A DNA stretch of 64,000 nucleotides, taken from positions 310,001-374,000 of the forward strand of contig JADJDU010000001.1 of the NCBI GenBank assembly GCA_016702505.1. The letters run 5' to 3'. Below are positions 1-9,382 of the stretch, piece by piece; within the stretch, counting starts at the first letter, position 1, and each line of letters starts with the position of its first letter. Made by a program: the position numbers and the translations under genes. The stretch is from Microthrixaceae bacterium (lineage in GTDB: Bacteria; Actinomycetota; Acidimicrobiia; Acidimicrobiales; Iamiaceae). The notes under the pieces were generated by a model. It made no database searches and was not told where the DNA came from. It saw only the letters and a list, made by a program, of their open reading frames with translations.

Positions 1-819
1 GCGGCCGAAGCCGACGTGATCATGATGCTCCTGCCCGACACCGAGATCGCCGAGGTCTACGCCCGTGACGTGGCCCCCAATCTGAACGAGGGCGACGCCC
101 TGTTCTTCGCCCACGGATTCAACGTGCGCTTCGGCTACGTGCAGGCTCCCGCCGGTGTCGACGTGGCCCTGGCCGCGCCCAAGGGTCCGGGTCACTTGGT
201 GCGCCGCACCTACACCGAGGGTGGCGGCGTGCCGTGCCTGATCGCGGTGGAACAGGACGCCACCGGCGGCGCCCGCGACCTGGCTCTGGCCTACGCCGAT
301 GCCATCGGCGGTACCCGGGCCGGGGTCATCGAGACCACCTTCACCGAGGAGACCGAGACCGACCTGTTCGGTGAGCAGGCCGTGTTGTGCGGTGGACTCA
401 CCGCCCTGGTGCAGGCCGGGTTCGAGACGTTGGTCGAGGGCGGCTATCAGCCTGAGATGGCCTACTTCGAATGTCTGCACGAGCTGAAGCTGATCGTGGA
501 CCTCATGTACGAAGAGGGGATTGCGGGCATGCGCTACTCGATCTCCACCACCGCCGAGTACGGCGACCTGGTAACCGGTCCCCGCATCATCACCCCGGCG
601 GTCAAGGCCGAGATGAAGAACGTCTTGGACGACATCACCTCGGGCCGTTTCGCCGAGCAGTTCGTCAACGAGGTGAAGAGCGGTGGCTCCAACTTCGATG
701 CCCTGCGTCGCAAGGGCGCCGAGCACCAGATCGAGACCGTCGGCAAGGAACTTCGCTCGATGATGCCGTGGATCTCCGCCGGCAAGAAGTCGGTCACCGA
801 GATCTCCGGCGGCGACTGA
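1..819 (+). CDS. ilvC: ketol-acid reductoisomerase (5' truncated by window edge)
   Basis: Class I ketol-acid reductoisomerase, which isomerises and reduces acetolactate or acetohydroxybutyrate with NADPH and Mg in valine, leucine and isoleucine synthesis (cytoplasm). The frame is open from base 1, so about 60 N-terminal residues lie outside; 272 residues are visible. Seen: the end of the Rossmann domain (MLLPDTEIAEVY), then the knotted helical domain with its metal and substrate residues around LFGEQAVLCGG and AYFECLHELKLIVDLMYEEG, ending in GRFAEQFVNE. The length left agrees with a usual total near 335. It lies on the same strand as the later leu and cimA genes but about 25 kb away from them. 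No sign of damage. Confidence 0.95.
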   Translation, partial: AAEADVIMMLLPDTEIAEVYARDVAPNLNEGDALFFAHGFNVRFGYVQAPAGVDVALAAPKGPGHLVRRTYTEGGGVPCLIAVEQDATGGARDLALAYADAIGGTRAGVIETTFTEETETDLFGEQAVLCGGLTALVQAGFETLVEGGYQPEMAYFECLHELKLIVDLMYEEGIAGMRYSISTTAEYGDLVTGPRIITPAVKAEMKNVLDDITSGRFAEQFVNEVKSGGSNFDALRRKGAEHQIETVGKELRSMMPWISAGKKSVTEISGGD

Positions 820-927
820 CAGCGCTGATGTTTGTGGGAGCTCCGGGATCGGGCCTTGCGTCTGTGACCGCCTGACTTCGTGTCCTGGACGGGACATGGC
901 GGCCCGCTTCCGGAGTTCTCACTTGCA

Positions 928-950
928 CCGCCCTGCGAGGCGGGCCCTTT
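928..950 (+). terminator. possible weak terminator after ilvC
   Basis: A short hairpin, CCGCC-ctgcga-GGCGG, is followed by GCCCTTT about 110 bases after the ilvC stop. A larger GGCCCGC/GCGGGCC pairing (901-907 with 941-947) could compete. The stem is short and the T-run weak, so this is a suggestion only. Confidence 0.35.
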
Positions 951-1124
951 GCGATCGCCCATCATCGAGCAGGTCAAAGCGCGTGGTCCAGGAAACTAGG
1001 CCGCTCGAGTAGAGCTCACCCGTCCGTGGCCGGGCAGCGGCTTTCGCAGTGGGACCAGATGCTCAAGAACCCACCCATGGTGCCGATGGCTTTCCGATGT
1101 TGAACGAAGGTGCCTCCCACCTTG

Positions 1125-1144
1125 CTCTCTCTCTCTCTCTCTCT
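1125..1144. repeat. (CT)10 microsatellite upstream of the RHS gene
   Basis: Ten uninterrupted CT units, 38 bases before the GTG start I prefer for the RHS protein. Tracts of this type slip during replication and, at surface-protein genes, often serve phase variation. Here it sits either in the 5' untranslated region or, if translation begins at GTG 1110, inside the reading frame. Confidence 0.9.
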
Positions 1145-1182
1145 CCGCAGATTCCTCGGGTGTGATCGTTCCGTAGCGGTCG

Positions 1183-4100
1183 GTGGCGACGGTCGGCTGC
1201 GTCGGCGCTCGTTTGCTGTGTATGTGGGCGTGTTGGTTCTGGGGGCTCGTCGGTGGAGTGTTGGTGCCGATGCCAGCTTCGGCTGCGATCAAGGCGCGGT
1301 GTTACCGTCGGATGCGCCCGAGTTGTGGTGTACGTCGTCTCAGACGGTCAACACCTATCACAATGGGGGTCCTAGGTCGGGGACCAGTTACGTAAAGGTG
1401 TGGATTCCCTCGGGTGGGCGGCTGACTGGGAAGTTCTGGGGTGAGATCCTTCCGTCTGGCTACTGGAGCCAGGGGCGCGGTGAATACACGATGTGGTTCA
1501 ACCTCATCGATCCCGTCTCAGGACAGTCCGTCGACATGACCTGGGATTTCCTTGGCATGGGTGCAGTGGATGGGCCACCGCCGTATCCGTGGGTGGAGGT
1601 TGGGCCGCGTGGCAATGACGACATGTGGACGAACCATGGCGCCTCGGGCGTGTTCTTTGTCCAGATCTGGTCGGAGCGTTCATTCGCCGGGGAAAAGTTC
1701 GACTGGAACGCGCACTTGGTGTCGGCGGGAGGGAACGGTGACCTACCGCCTGCTTGTCCCAATGGTCTCATCCCCGAGTCTGAGGGCCTTGGCAAAAATC
1801 CGTCTTCTCGCAATCCATGTGGGGATCCTGGCGTGGGCGATCCGATTAGTACTCGGACTGGCAATCTCCACATGCCGGTGGTTGGTTTGGGGGTTGATGG
1901 TCGTGGTCCGTCCATGGCGGTGAACCCCACCTACAACTCGTTGGAGGCTGACACCGTTGGGTCCGCGGGGTTCGGCTGGTCGACCGAAACCGACATGCGG
2001 GTGATCTCTCAGGGACAGAACCGTGTAGTTGTCCAGGAGAACGGTACGACGGTCGGGTTTGCCCCGGACGGTCTTGGGTGGAAAGCGCCAGCCCGGCTGG
2101 TGGCGACCCTGGCCGAGACCCCAGGTGGCGGATGGGAGTTCACGCGTCGTCATTTCGAGCATTTCATCTTTGATGAGTCGGGAAGGTTGGCGGAGGTTCG
2201 GGATCAGTTCGGCAACGAGACCCGGTATGTTCGCGACGGATCTGGGCGGGTGCAGTACGTGGAGGATTCGGCTGGCCGCCGTCTCGTCTTCGGGTGGGTC
2301 GGAGCCCGGTTGGATTCCGTAGCCGATCATCCCTCGGTTGGAAATCGGTCGATCCATTTCGGCTATGACACGGCTGGAAATTTGTCCACTTTTGTGGATG
2401 TTGGTGGCGGTCTTTGGTCCTTTTCCTATGACGGTGACCACCAAATGGTGTCGATGCGGCGACCTGCTCAACAGGGTGGGCCTGCTGATGCGCTGATCCG
2501 GAACACCTACGACCACATGGGTCGGGTTGTTGAGCAACTCGATGCTCTTGGCCAGGCAACCCGGCTGAGCTACTTCGAACCCGAGGCCGGCTCTACCACG
2601 GTCACCTACCCGTCTGGGCGCCAACAGATCTTCGAGTTCGATGATTCTGGTTGCAGCGCCGTCGTCTCAGCACCGGGCAGCGAGTTGGAGCAGGAGGTGT
2701 CCTACGTTGCGTGATCCGGTGACGTTGGCGTTGGAGCAGGTCACCAGCCCGGCTGGGGTGGTGGTGTTCGAGAATGATGCTCGTGGGAACCGTGAGATGG
2801 CTAGGGATGCGTCGGGTCGGGTGACTCGCTGGACCTATAACGGTCGGGATCAGGTGACGTCGGTGTCGGTGGGTGAGACCGCGGCCCCGTTGCCAGCGTC
2901 GACTGTGAATGTGGTGACCTCGACGGTTGCCTATAACGCTGATGGGATGCCCGAGACGGTGGTCGATGCGGTGGGCACGCTTGATGAGGCGTCGACGACG
3001 TTGGTGTATGACCCGGTGCACCGTGATGATCTGGTGGAGGTGATCGACGGTCGTAGCCAGCACTGGGCGTATTCCTATGATCCCGGAACTGGGGACATGG
3101 TGTCGGTGACGGACCCGTTGGGGAACAAGACGTCGATGGGCTATGACCCGATTGGGCGTTTGGAGTGGGTGGTTTCCCCGAAAGGCAACCTGGTCGGTGC
3201 TGACCCGGAGTTGTGGAAAACCAGGTTGGTGTCTGATGAGTTTGGTCGGGTGGTCGAGGAGACCGACCCGTTGGGGAACCGGGTGAAGACCGGTTACGAC
3301 CTGAACGGGAACATGATCTCGGTGGAGACCGGTTTGTCTGCGACGGTCACCACAGGTGACGTCACGACCTATGGGTATGACGAGGTGGATCGTCTCGAGG
3401 TGGTGGATCCACCCGGTCCGGGGGCACGGAGCTACGAGTATGACCCTGACGGACGCCGAACCCGGTTCGTGAACGAACTGAACGGCCAATGGGTCTATGG
3501 CTATGACGGGCTAGGTCGTCTCGAGTCCGTGACCGACCCGGTCGGGGAGGTCACCTCCTATGGCTGGAACGGTGAGGGCCACCTCGGGTCGGTGACCCAA
3601 CCGGGCGGCAGCTGCACTTCCTCACCCAAGACCGGCTGTGTCACGTACGCGTATGACCTTGCGGGCCGCCCGACCGGTGTCGATTACGCCGATACGGCCA
3701 CCCCAGACATCACCGCCATCACCTATGACGCTGTGGGCCGCCGCACCCACGCGTCGCGGGGCGGTGACACTGAGATGTGGGTGTGGGATCAGCGTTCCAG
3801 GTTGAAGTCCCACACCGATGTGAATGGTCGTTCCACGGGTTATGGCTGGGATGACACGGGAAACCTGACCTCGATCTCCTACCCCGGCCAGTCCACACCG
3901 GTGACGAGGGCCTTTGATGATGCGGGACGGTTGGAGTCGGTCACGGATTGGACTGGGCGGCTGACCACGTTTGGCTATGACCAGAACAGCAACTGGTCCG
4001 AGACGGTGTTCCCGGTGTCCTCACAGAACCGTGACGTCTACAGCTTTGATCGCGCTGACCGGATGGTCGGCGTGTCTTGGAACCGCGGTTCCACCGTGCT

Positions 4101-6663
4101 CGGCAGCCTCTCATACGGGCCCCGGGATTTGAAGGGCCAGGTCACCACCGTCACCGGCACCGGCGTGGTCGCCGGTCAGAACCAGTCGTGGGTCTATGAC
4201 GACCGGGACCGACTGACCGCGACCGGCACGGAAGGGTTCGGGTTTGATGCGGCCACGAACCTGGTCGACCAGGATGGTGTGTTGCAGGTGTTCGACCCCG
4301 CCCAACGCCTGTGTTGGACATCGCAAACCGCCGAGGGCGGTGATTGTGGGACCCCACCCGAGGATGCCACCACCTACGGTTATGACGCCCGCGGGAACCG
4401 GACCTCGATGACGTATCCGTCGGGAACGACCGCGACCTTCGGGTTCGATGCCGAGAACCGCATGACTTCGGCGGTCCTGCCGACGACGTGGCAAGACGAC
4501 ACCGCCCGCCAATACGTCCCAGTCCCCGCGTCTCGCATCGTCGACACCACGACGGGTGCTGGGACTTGTGATGGTGCCCCGTGCGCGAGGATCGCCGCTG
4601 AGGACCCTGTCGCGGTGCAGGTCACCGGTGTGGGTGGTGTGCCGGCATCGGGGGTGACGGCGGTGGTGGTGTCGATCATCGCGTCAGGCACAACTGGTGA
4701 TGGCTGGTTGGAAGTGAACCCCGCTGGTGACGCCGCGGCCGGAACCCTTCCACTCAACGCTGGGCAAACCTCGGCTCAGACCGTGACCGCGAAGGTCGCC
4801 GCCAATGGGACGATCACCTTGGCTAGTGGGGTGGGAGTGGATGTGTCGGTTGATGTGGTCGGGTATTTCCGGGCGCCGTCCCCGTGGGTGCCGGCCCTGA
4901 ACTACTGGCCGGTCACCCCCGCAGTCACCGCGGAATCCTCATCGGGTACTGGTGTGTGTGACGGTTCGCCGTGTGGGACGCTCCCGGCGGGTGAAACCGA
5001 CGTCGCCACCGCTGGCCGTGGTGGGATCCCCGCTTCCGGGGTGAACGCGGTCACCGTGTCGATCCTGGCCCAGAACGCGTCTGGTGGCCAGGTCCGTGTT
5101 ACCCCGAATGCGACCGCATCGGCGGGAGAGCTCGTCTGGGAAACAGGCAGTGTCGGTGCCGCTGGTGTGTTCACAGTGCCCCTCAACCCTGACGGCACCA
5201 TCACTTTGGAAACCGCCGGTGCCACCAGCATCAGGGTGGCGGTGACGGGGTATTGGAAGATCCCCACCGGAACCGACACCGGTCTCGGCCTGGATCTTCT
5301 CGAAGCCCCCACCCGACTGGTGGACACCACCACTGGCACCGGTGTCTGCGACAACGACCCGTGTGACACGCTCCAGTCGAATACACCGGTCGAAGTTCAG
5401 GTCACCGGGCAGGGCGGGCTGTCGGGTGAGATCATGGCGGTCATGGTTTCGGTCACCGCTACCGACCCGACCGGCACCGGAGTGCTCGGCGTTGGGACAA
5501 CCGAAGCCGACTTGGGTGGCGGGATCGTGGTGTTCGACCCCGCCCAACACGCATCCACCACCATGATCATCCCCCTCACCGGCACCGGGACGTTCACGAT
5601 CGGATCATGGACCCAAACTGATGTCGCGATCGATGCGATCGGCGTGTTCAAGGCACCGACCCGGACCTGGCGGTACGAATACGACACCACCGGCATGCGC
5701 ACCGCCAAACAACTCGACAACACCGCTGGCACCGGTATCGAGTGGCGTAAAGAACACACATGGACCGCCGGATCGGGTCTGCCGTTGCTGCTAGCGGAGC
5801 ATCAAGGCGCGCAGAGCGCGTATGTGATCTACGGGCCGGGCGGGACAGCGATCTATCAGATCAACACCACCGGAGAAGTCCAATACTTCCACCAAGACCA
5901 CCAAGGCTCCACCAGACTCACAACCAACGCCAATGGCACCACCCGTAACACCATCAGCTACAACGCCCACGGTGAAATCACTGCCAACACAAACTGGTGG
6001 CTCGAACAACCCCTAGCCGGATACACCGGCCAATACCACGACCCCGAAACCGGCTACATCTACCTAAGAGCCCGTCACTACGACCCCGCCACAGGCCAAT
6101 TCACATCCGTAGATCCGTTGGTCACAGTCACCGAGGAACCATACGGATACGTGGGCGGCAATCCCGCCAATTGGCAAGATCCATCCGGTAGATTCCGAAT
6201 TCCGGGAACGAGTTACTGCATAGACATAGCCGACTCTGCGTGCCATGGATCTGCTCGCGACGAACATGGTGGAACTATTCAAGGGATCATCTATACTCCG
6301 TTTGATCGCCCCGGTCTAGTTGCCACAGCAACGGCTACTGCCTTCTGCCTCGTTCCAGTTGTTGGATGGGCTGAATGTGCAGTTGTTAGCACAGTCGCTT
6401 TCATGGCACGGGCGGGTGAGCGGATCGTAGACCATGGATTCAGCAACTCGCTGGGGGATAACCTCGTGGACGGATTGTTGTCGTATATCACCGTGGGCCT
6501 GATCGGCGGCTCATTCGACGGGCTTGCGCACCTGAAGGGCCTGCCGGCTATCAGGGGGTCAGTGGAGTACGCAGGCAGGATCATTGGTGCTGGCTATGAC
6601 GGGGTCAGTACCGTCAGTTGGATAGCCGAACAGAACCAGAAGAGAGGCGACGCGGGATGTTGA
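1183..6663 (+). CDS. secreted RHS/YD-repeat protein with three inserted VxGYF-type beta domains (two frame breaks)
   Basis: Large RHS-repeat surface protein, about 1826 residues once two frame breaks are closed. A signal peptide (LLCMWACWFWGLVGGVLVPM then PASA) starts at GTG 1183 in frame 1. The body continues in frame 3 from about 1290 to 2705, then returns to frame 1. Frame 3 carries a beta-rich N-terminal region, 'GDPISTRTGNLHMP' and the first YD repeats. The last part has many YD repeats, three ~125-residue inserted domains (about 4515-5665), further RHS sequence, the RHS core (TGQYHDPETGYIYLRARHYD, then NPANWQDPSG) and a distinct ~155-residue C-terminal tip with a hydrophobic stretch. 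RHS proteins fold as a shell around a variable C-terminal toxin; whether this tip is toxic is unknown. The downstream small gene could be its immunity partner. The breaks may be indel errors or decay. Confidence 0.8.
4515..5665 (+). repeat. three tandem VxGYF-type beta domains inside the RHS protein
   Basis: Three protein repeats of about 125 residues each. Each begins with a form of 'P.RIVDTTTG.G.C' and a CDxxPC pair (CDGAPC, CDGSPC, CDNDPC), has a 'VQVTG.GG(V)PASGV.AV.VS' centre (partly changed in copies 2 and 3), and ends in VVGYF, VTGYW or AIGVF followed by a K/R-x-P linker. From memory, single or multiple copies of this domain are common on secreted enzymes and cell-wall proteins of actinobacteria. 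Here they interrupt the YD-repeat array: YD repeats precede them (GFDAENRMTS) and resume after them (WRYEYDTTGMRT). Confidence 0.75.
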
Positions 6664-6711
6664 TCAAAGGTTGTGCCCATTGGGCCTTCGATTAGAGTGG
6701 CGTGATGCGTG

Positions 6712-7158
6712 ATGGTAAAGAGTCACTTCAACAATCCAGGTTCGCAGGGTGGCTTGGTTGGAATAGGTGCACTTAGCCTAGTAATCGCGGTTTGTGGTCT
6801 CATCATAGGAAGGTATCTTGGCGCGGCGATCTACGGCGTGGTAGGTGCGTTTTTGGTATCGTGGGCGCCGAGGCATTTCCGGGTAACGGTGTGCGAGGAA
6901 GGCGTAATCACGGATGTCGGGGTATTGATTCGGCGCTACGCATGGGAAGACATCTCATCAGCTTCTGTTGGGCATGGCGTAACAGGTATGGCAAGCGGGG
7001 TGAGAGAACGGTTCGAACTCAATCTTGTGGATGGGAGGGTTGTTGTATTTGGAACACTGAATGCGCGGTGCGATTCGGACCCCGATACTGAAAATGAGGT
7101 GCGAATGGCTGTGAAGTCCGTTAATGACCAAATAGCCCTCCGTGCGTCGGGGTGGTGA
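6712..7158 (+). CDS. small membrane protein, candidate immunity partner of the RHS tip
   Basis: 148 residues, unrecognised by name. The N-terminus has two hydrophobic helices (around GIGALSLVIAVCGLIIG and AAIYGVVGAFLVSW), followed by a soluble beta-rich part (HFRVTVCEEGVITDVG..IRRYAWEDISS) that resembles bacterial PH-like domains. It starts 48 bases after the RHS stop on the same strand; GTG 6709 is an equally possible start. Base composition is visibly lower in GC than the neighbours from about 6190 to 7160, covering both the RHS tip and this gene, which fits exchange of a toxin tip together with its immunity gene. The immunity role is inferred from position only. Confidence 0.6.
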   Translation: MVKSHFNNPGSQGGLVGIGALSLVIAVCGLIIGRYLGAAIYGVVGAFLVSWAPRHFRVTVCEEGVITDVGVLIRRYAWEDISSASVGHGVTGMASGVRERFELNLVDGRVVVFGTLNARCDSDPDTENEVRMAVKSVNDQIALRASGW

Positions 7159-7227
7159 GGGCGAGTTCCAGGTTCTAGTGCGTGCAGTGGGACTCCGGAT
7201 TTGTGTGTGTAACCGGTGTAGTCATGG

Positions 7228-7840
7228 CTAGTTGGTGGCCGCTGTGATGCGGTCGTGGTAGTGGATGGACAAGATGTGCAGGATGTGTTTCCAGCCGTTG
7301 ATCCGGCCGGTCGGGTTCGTGCGGTTCTTGTGCTTCTCGACCCCGGCCCGACGCCGACAGGCGAAGCACGAACATCGACACCTCGATCAGCGCCCCAGCC
7401 AAAACGACACTGGCCGTGCCGAAGTCGACCTCGGCCTCCTCACCCAGCGGGTGATGCTGAGGGACCATCACCTCCACCAACGGCACGTCCATGCGCCGGC
7501 GGACCTCCGCGACGTAGCGGCGCACCGTCGACTCACCCACCACGACCCCGTGCTCCTCGGTCAGGCGTTGCCACACCCGCCGGGCCGTGTGCCGCTGCTT
7601 GCGCGGCGCGGTCCGGTCCGCGTCCAGCCAGCCATCGATGACCGTCTTCCACGGATCCAATGGCGACGGCTGTCGCCGGGACGGCGCCTTGCGATCCGGT
7701 GGCACCGCCGACGACAGCGCCTGGCGCACATCACGGCGATGCACCCCGAACCGCCTCGCCAGCTCCCGAATCGACAACTGTTCGCGCTCATGCGCCTTGC
7801 GGATCTGCTCGTACAACTTCACCTTCGACCTCTTGGGCAT
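7228..7840 (-). pseudogene. IS21-type IstA transposase fragment joined to a second transposase tail
   Basis: Start at the ATG ending at 7840 gives MPKRSKVKLYEQIRKAHERE, a helix-turn-helix (LSIRELARRFGVHRRDVRQAL) and the IstA catalytic-core start EEAEVDFG, followed by MFVLRLSASGR. These match IS21-family IstA, normally about 400-500 residues, of which only about 170 remain. After SGR the homology stops. The next frame reads NPTGRINGWKHILHILSIHY up to a stop at 7228, which looks like the C-terminus of a different transposase. IstB is absent. The element is therefore a recombined, non-functional scar on the side of the RHS locus where exchange would be expected. Confidence 0.8.
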
Positions 7841-7885
7841 CACCCACAGTCGACGGCAGCCAGCTCCCACCAGCGGACCCCACAG

Positions 7886-7942
7886 GTGGGGCCAAATCAG
7901 GTGAGCACTACCCGCCCAAGTGGGGCCAGATCAGGTGAGCAC
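7886..7942. repeat. two direct repeats at the end of the IS21 remnant
   Basis: Two 23-base copies (7886-7908 and 7920-7942) differ at one position and are spaced 34 bases start to start. Each reads GTGGGGCC-A-(A/G)-ATCAGGTGAGCAC. IS21-family elements carry multiple terminal repeats of this kind as transposase-binding sites just outside istA, so this marks the original right end of the element. Confidence 0.8.
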
Positions 7943-8213
7943 ACCCAGACATTTCCAGGAGTTCCCGTTCAACCGGAGTTGGAACTCCCGAAGTGCCGCC
8001 CTTTGAACTCCGGTTCTGCCGGCAGTGCAACCCCTGAGACGGAAGGAATCCACCCACGAGTCATCGGGAGGACGATCTCTCCGCTTCGGGTGGTCGACGT
8101 AATGCGGCCGGTCCAACGCCGCTCCGCTGACAAGCGGAAGCCGGCCCGACGACCCCGATCGGTTCGACAAGGCTGCCGCGCGGACCTAGCCCGGCGGCTC
8201 GATGAGTTGCGGT
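7943..8213. other. no gene recognised
   Basis: Between the IS repeats and the next gene I see only short open frames without recognisable motifs. The stretch may be a degraded coding remnant or the flank of the insertion. Confidence 0.5.
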
Positions 8214-8612
8214 CTACTGGTCGATCAGGGTGAGCTCGAGTTCACGGTCGGCTGCGCGCACGATGACCTCGAACCACCGAGAGAAGCCTTCCTGGCCAAG
8301 GAGCTGGTAGCTCCATGGCCAGGGTTCACAGAAGCTCACCGGTGCTTCCCACTCCATTTCGCCAATCCGGAGCGCAACCGTTGCGGTTCGTGCCAGCAGG
8401 TGCTGGCCACCGAGCCCGATCGCCTCGGGCTCGATTCCGGTCAGGTCGATCCCGATGTCGTCGGCCACCCAGGCCGCGAAGCGGTTGTGCAGGGCGCCGG
8501 TGTCGCATAGGGCGAGGAGGTGAGCCGAGGTCTCGTGCGTGGCGACCACGTCCACGACCGGTCGCGGTACGAAGCCCCTGACGGCCGGCAGTCCCCGGAA
8601 TTGAACGATCAC
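8214..8612 (-). CDS. retropepsin-like aspartic protease family protein
   Basis: 132 residues. The start is GTG at 8612, chosen because it overlaps the upstream stop as GTGA. Seen: the clan AA signature LALCDTGALHNRFAAWVADD, with the D-T-G triad near residue 29, then a G-L-G-G flap-like turn and the terminal LLGQEGFSRWFEV, which resembles the 'LLG..GFL..F.V' end of bacterial retropepsin-like domains. Retropepsin-like proteins of this size act as homodimers. The substrate is unknown. It is translationally coupled to the DUF5678-like gene upstream, so the two probably work together. Bacterial members of this family are poorly understood. Confidence 0.7.
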   Translation of the reverse strand: MIVQFRGLPAVRGFVPRPVVDVVATHETSAHLLALCDTGALHNRFAAWVADDIGIDLTGIEPEAIGLGGQHLLARTATVALRIGEMEWEAPVSFCEPWPWSYQLLGQEGFSRWFEVIVRAADRELELTLIDQ

Positions 8613-9100
8613 CAGGCGAAGCCACCCACATCCCGGGACGGATCGAGAGGTACCTGGAACACCACGCCGACTCGGCCGATGGCTCCTAGAGCATGGGACA
8701 CCGCTCGCGGATCGGGGCCTGAGGCGAGGACTTCGGTCCATTCGAGGTCCACGGCGACGAACTGGCCGATGTAGGGCCTGAGGAGCTCTGCTTCTCGGGC
8801 GAGGCGCTCGTCAGCCGATGAAACGGGGTCAGGCGTGGCCGCGCTGGTTGGGGGTGATCCGAGCCGGCCCACCGTAAATCCGAGTCGTTCGAGGATCCGG
8901 CGTGCCTGGGTGCTGATGAACTCGCTGCGATCGAGCCCGGTTACAGCGCCAATGACCTGCTTCGGCGGGAACCGGCGACCACTCACGATCACGTAGTGCG
9001 CCTGGATCGGGTCTGGTGTGATGCCTCGCACGGCGGCTTCGACCGCACTACGAGTGAGATCGAAGGGGCGTCGGGCGATCGTGGCCTGAACCGAGACCAT
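8609..9100 (-). CDS. DUF5678-like protein with an N-terminal 'FPPKQ' domain
   Basis: 163 residues in two parts. The first (about residues 10-55) carries HYVIVSGRRFPPKQVIGAVT and ISTQARRILERLGF, a pattern I associate from memory with small N-terminal domains of actinobacterial restriction-like proteins (ScoMcrA head type). The second (about 105-163) reads LLRPYIGQFVAVDLEWTEVL then ASGPDP and VGVVFQVP, like DUF5678 ('W.A....EV.ASG........P....VP'). The stop overlaps the start of the retropepsin gene. The start is followed upstream by two near-identical ATAAGAAC copies (9101-9120). Function unknown; both domain assignments need a profile search. Confidence 0.55.
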   Translation of the reverse strand: MVSVQATIARRPFDLTRSAVEAAVRGITPDPIQAHYVIVSGRRFPPKQVIGAVTGLDRSEFISTQARRILERLGFTVGRLGSPPTSAATPDPVSSADERLAREAELLRPYIGQFVAVDLEWTEVLASGPDPRAVSHALGAIGRVGVVFQVPLDPSRDVGGFAW

Positions 9101-9120
9101 GTTCTTATTCTGTTCTTATC
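9101..9120 (-). promoter_or_regulatory. direct repeat ATAAGAAC x2 immediately before the gene start
   Basis: Read on the minus strand the bases directly before the ATG are GATAAGAACAGAATAAGAAC: two ATAAGAAC copies, 11 bases apart. The copies abut the start codon, so they would sit in the core promoter of a leaderless transcript. Binding protein unknown. Confidence 0.4.
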
Positions 9121-9370
9121 GGCGTCGATCCGTCAATCGGTCGTATGGACCGCCCTGTCTGTCAGGTTGGGGTGAGACACCTGCGGGCGCGACGGGAGGG
9201 GAGGCGGATGATCGCGGCGGCCAGCTTGTCGATATCGGTAGAGCTGGGACCATGGTCGTCGCCCGTCGACACCACGGGGGCCCACTGGCGGCGGTCGCCC
9301 CAACTCACCCGAGAATCCGAACGCCACGAAAGTTGACTAACTAGGTCGGGAATTGCGCCCGAGGTCGCGC

Positions 9371-9376
9371 TATGGT
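9371..9376 (+). promoter_or_regulatory. -10 box TATGGT of leaderless metY promoter
   Basis: TATGGT lies six bases before the metY ATG. This matches the TANNNT spacing of leaderless actinobacterial promoters; no ribosome binding site is present. Confidence 0.5.
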
Positions 9377-9382
9377 GCGGCC

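Larger units (their letters stand above)
820..1182. other. gene-free interval between ilvC and the RHS gene, with a (CT)10 tract
   Basis: I see no convincing gene here. The only notable structures are the weak hairpin after ilvC and a pure CT dinucleotide tract. An open frame starting at GTG 1110 runs through the tract, but its N-terminus (Leu-Ser repeats, then Arg) is not a normal secretion signal, so I treat it as a by-product of the frame break in the next gene. Confidence 0.6.

Noticed and set aside
1110..2714. GTG 1110 as the real start of the RHS gene
   Set aside because: The peptide from 1110 has Leu-Ser repeats from the CT tract and no signal peptide, while frame 1 has a full signal from GTG 1183. 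I treat 1110 as a shadow caused by the frame break.
9121..9370. SAM riboswitch or other leader before metY
   Set aside because: The promoter appears leaderless (TATGGT six bases from the ATG), and I saw no pseudoknot or conserved riboswitch core. A covariance-model search would settle it.
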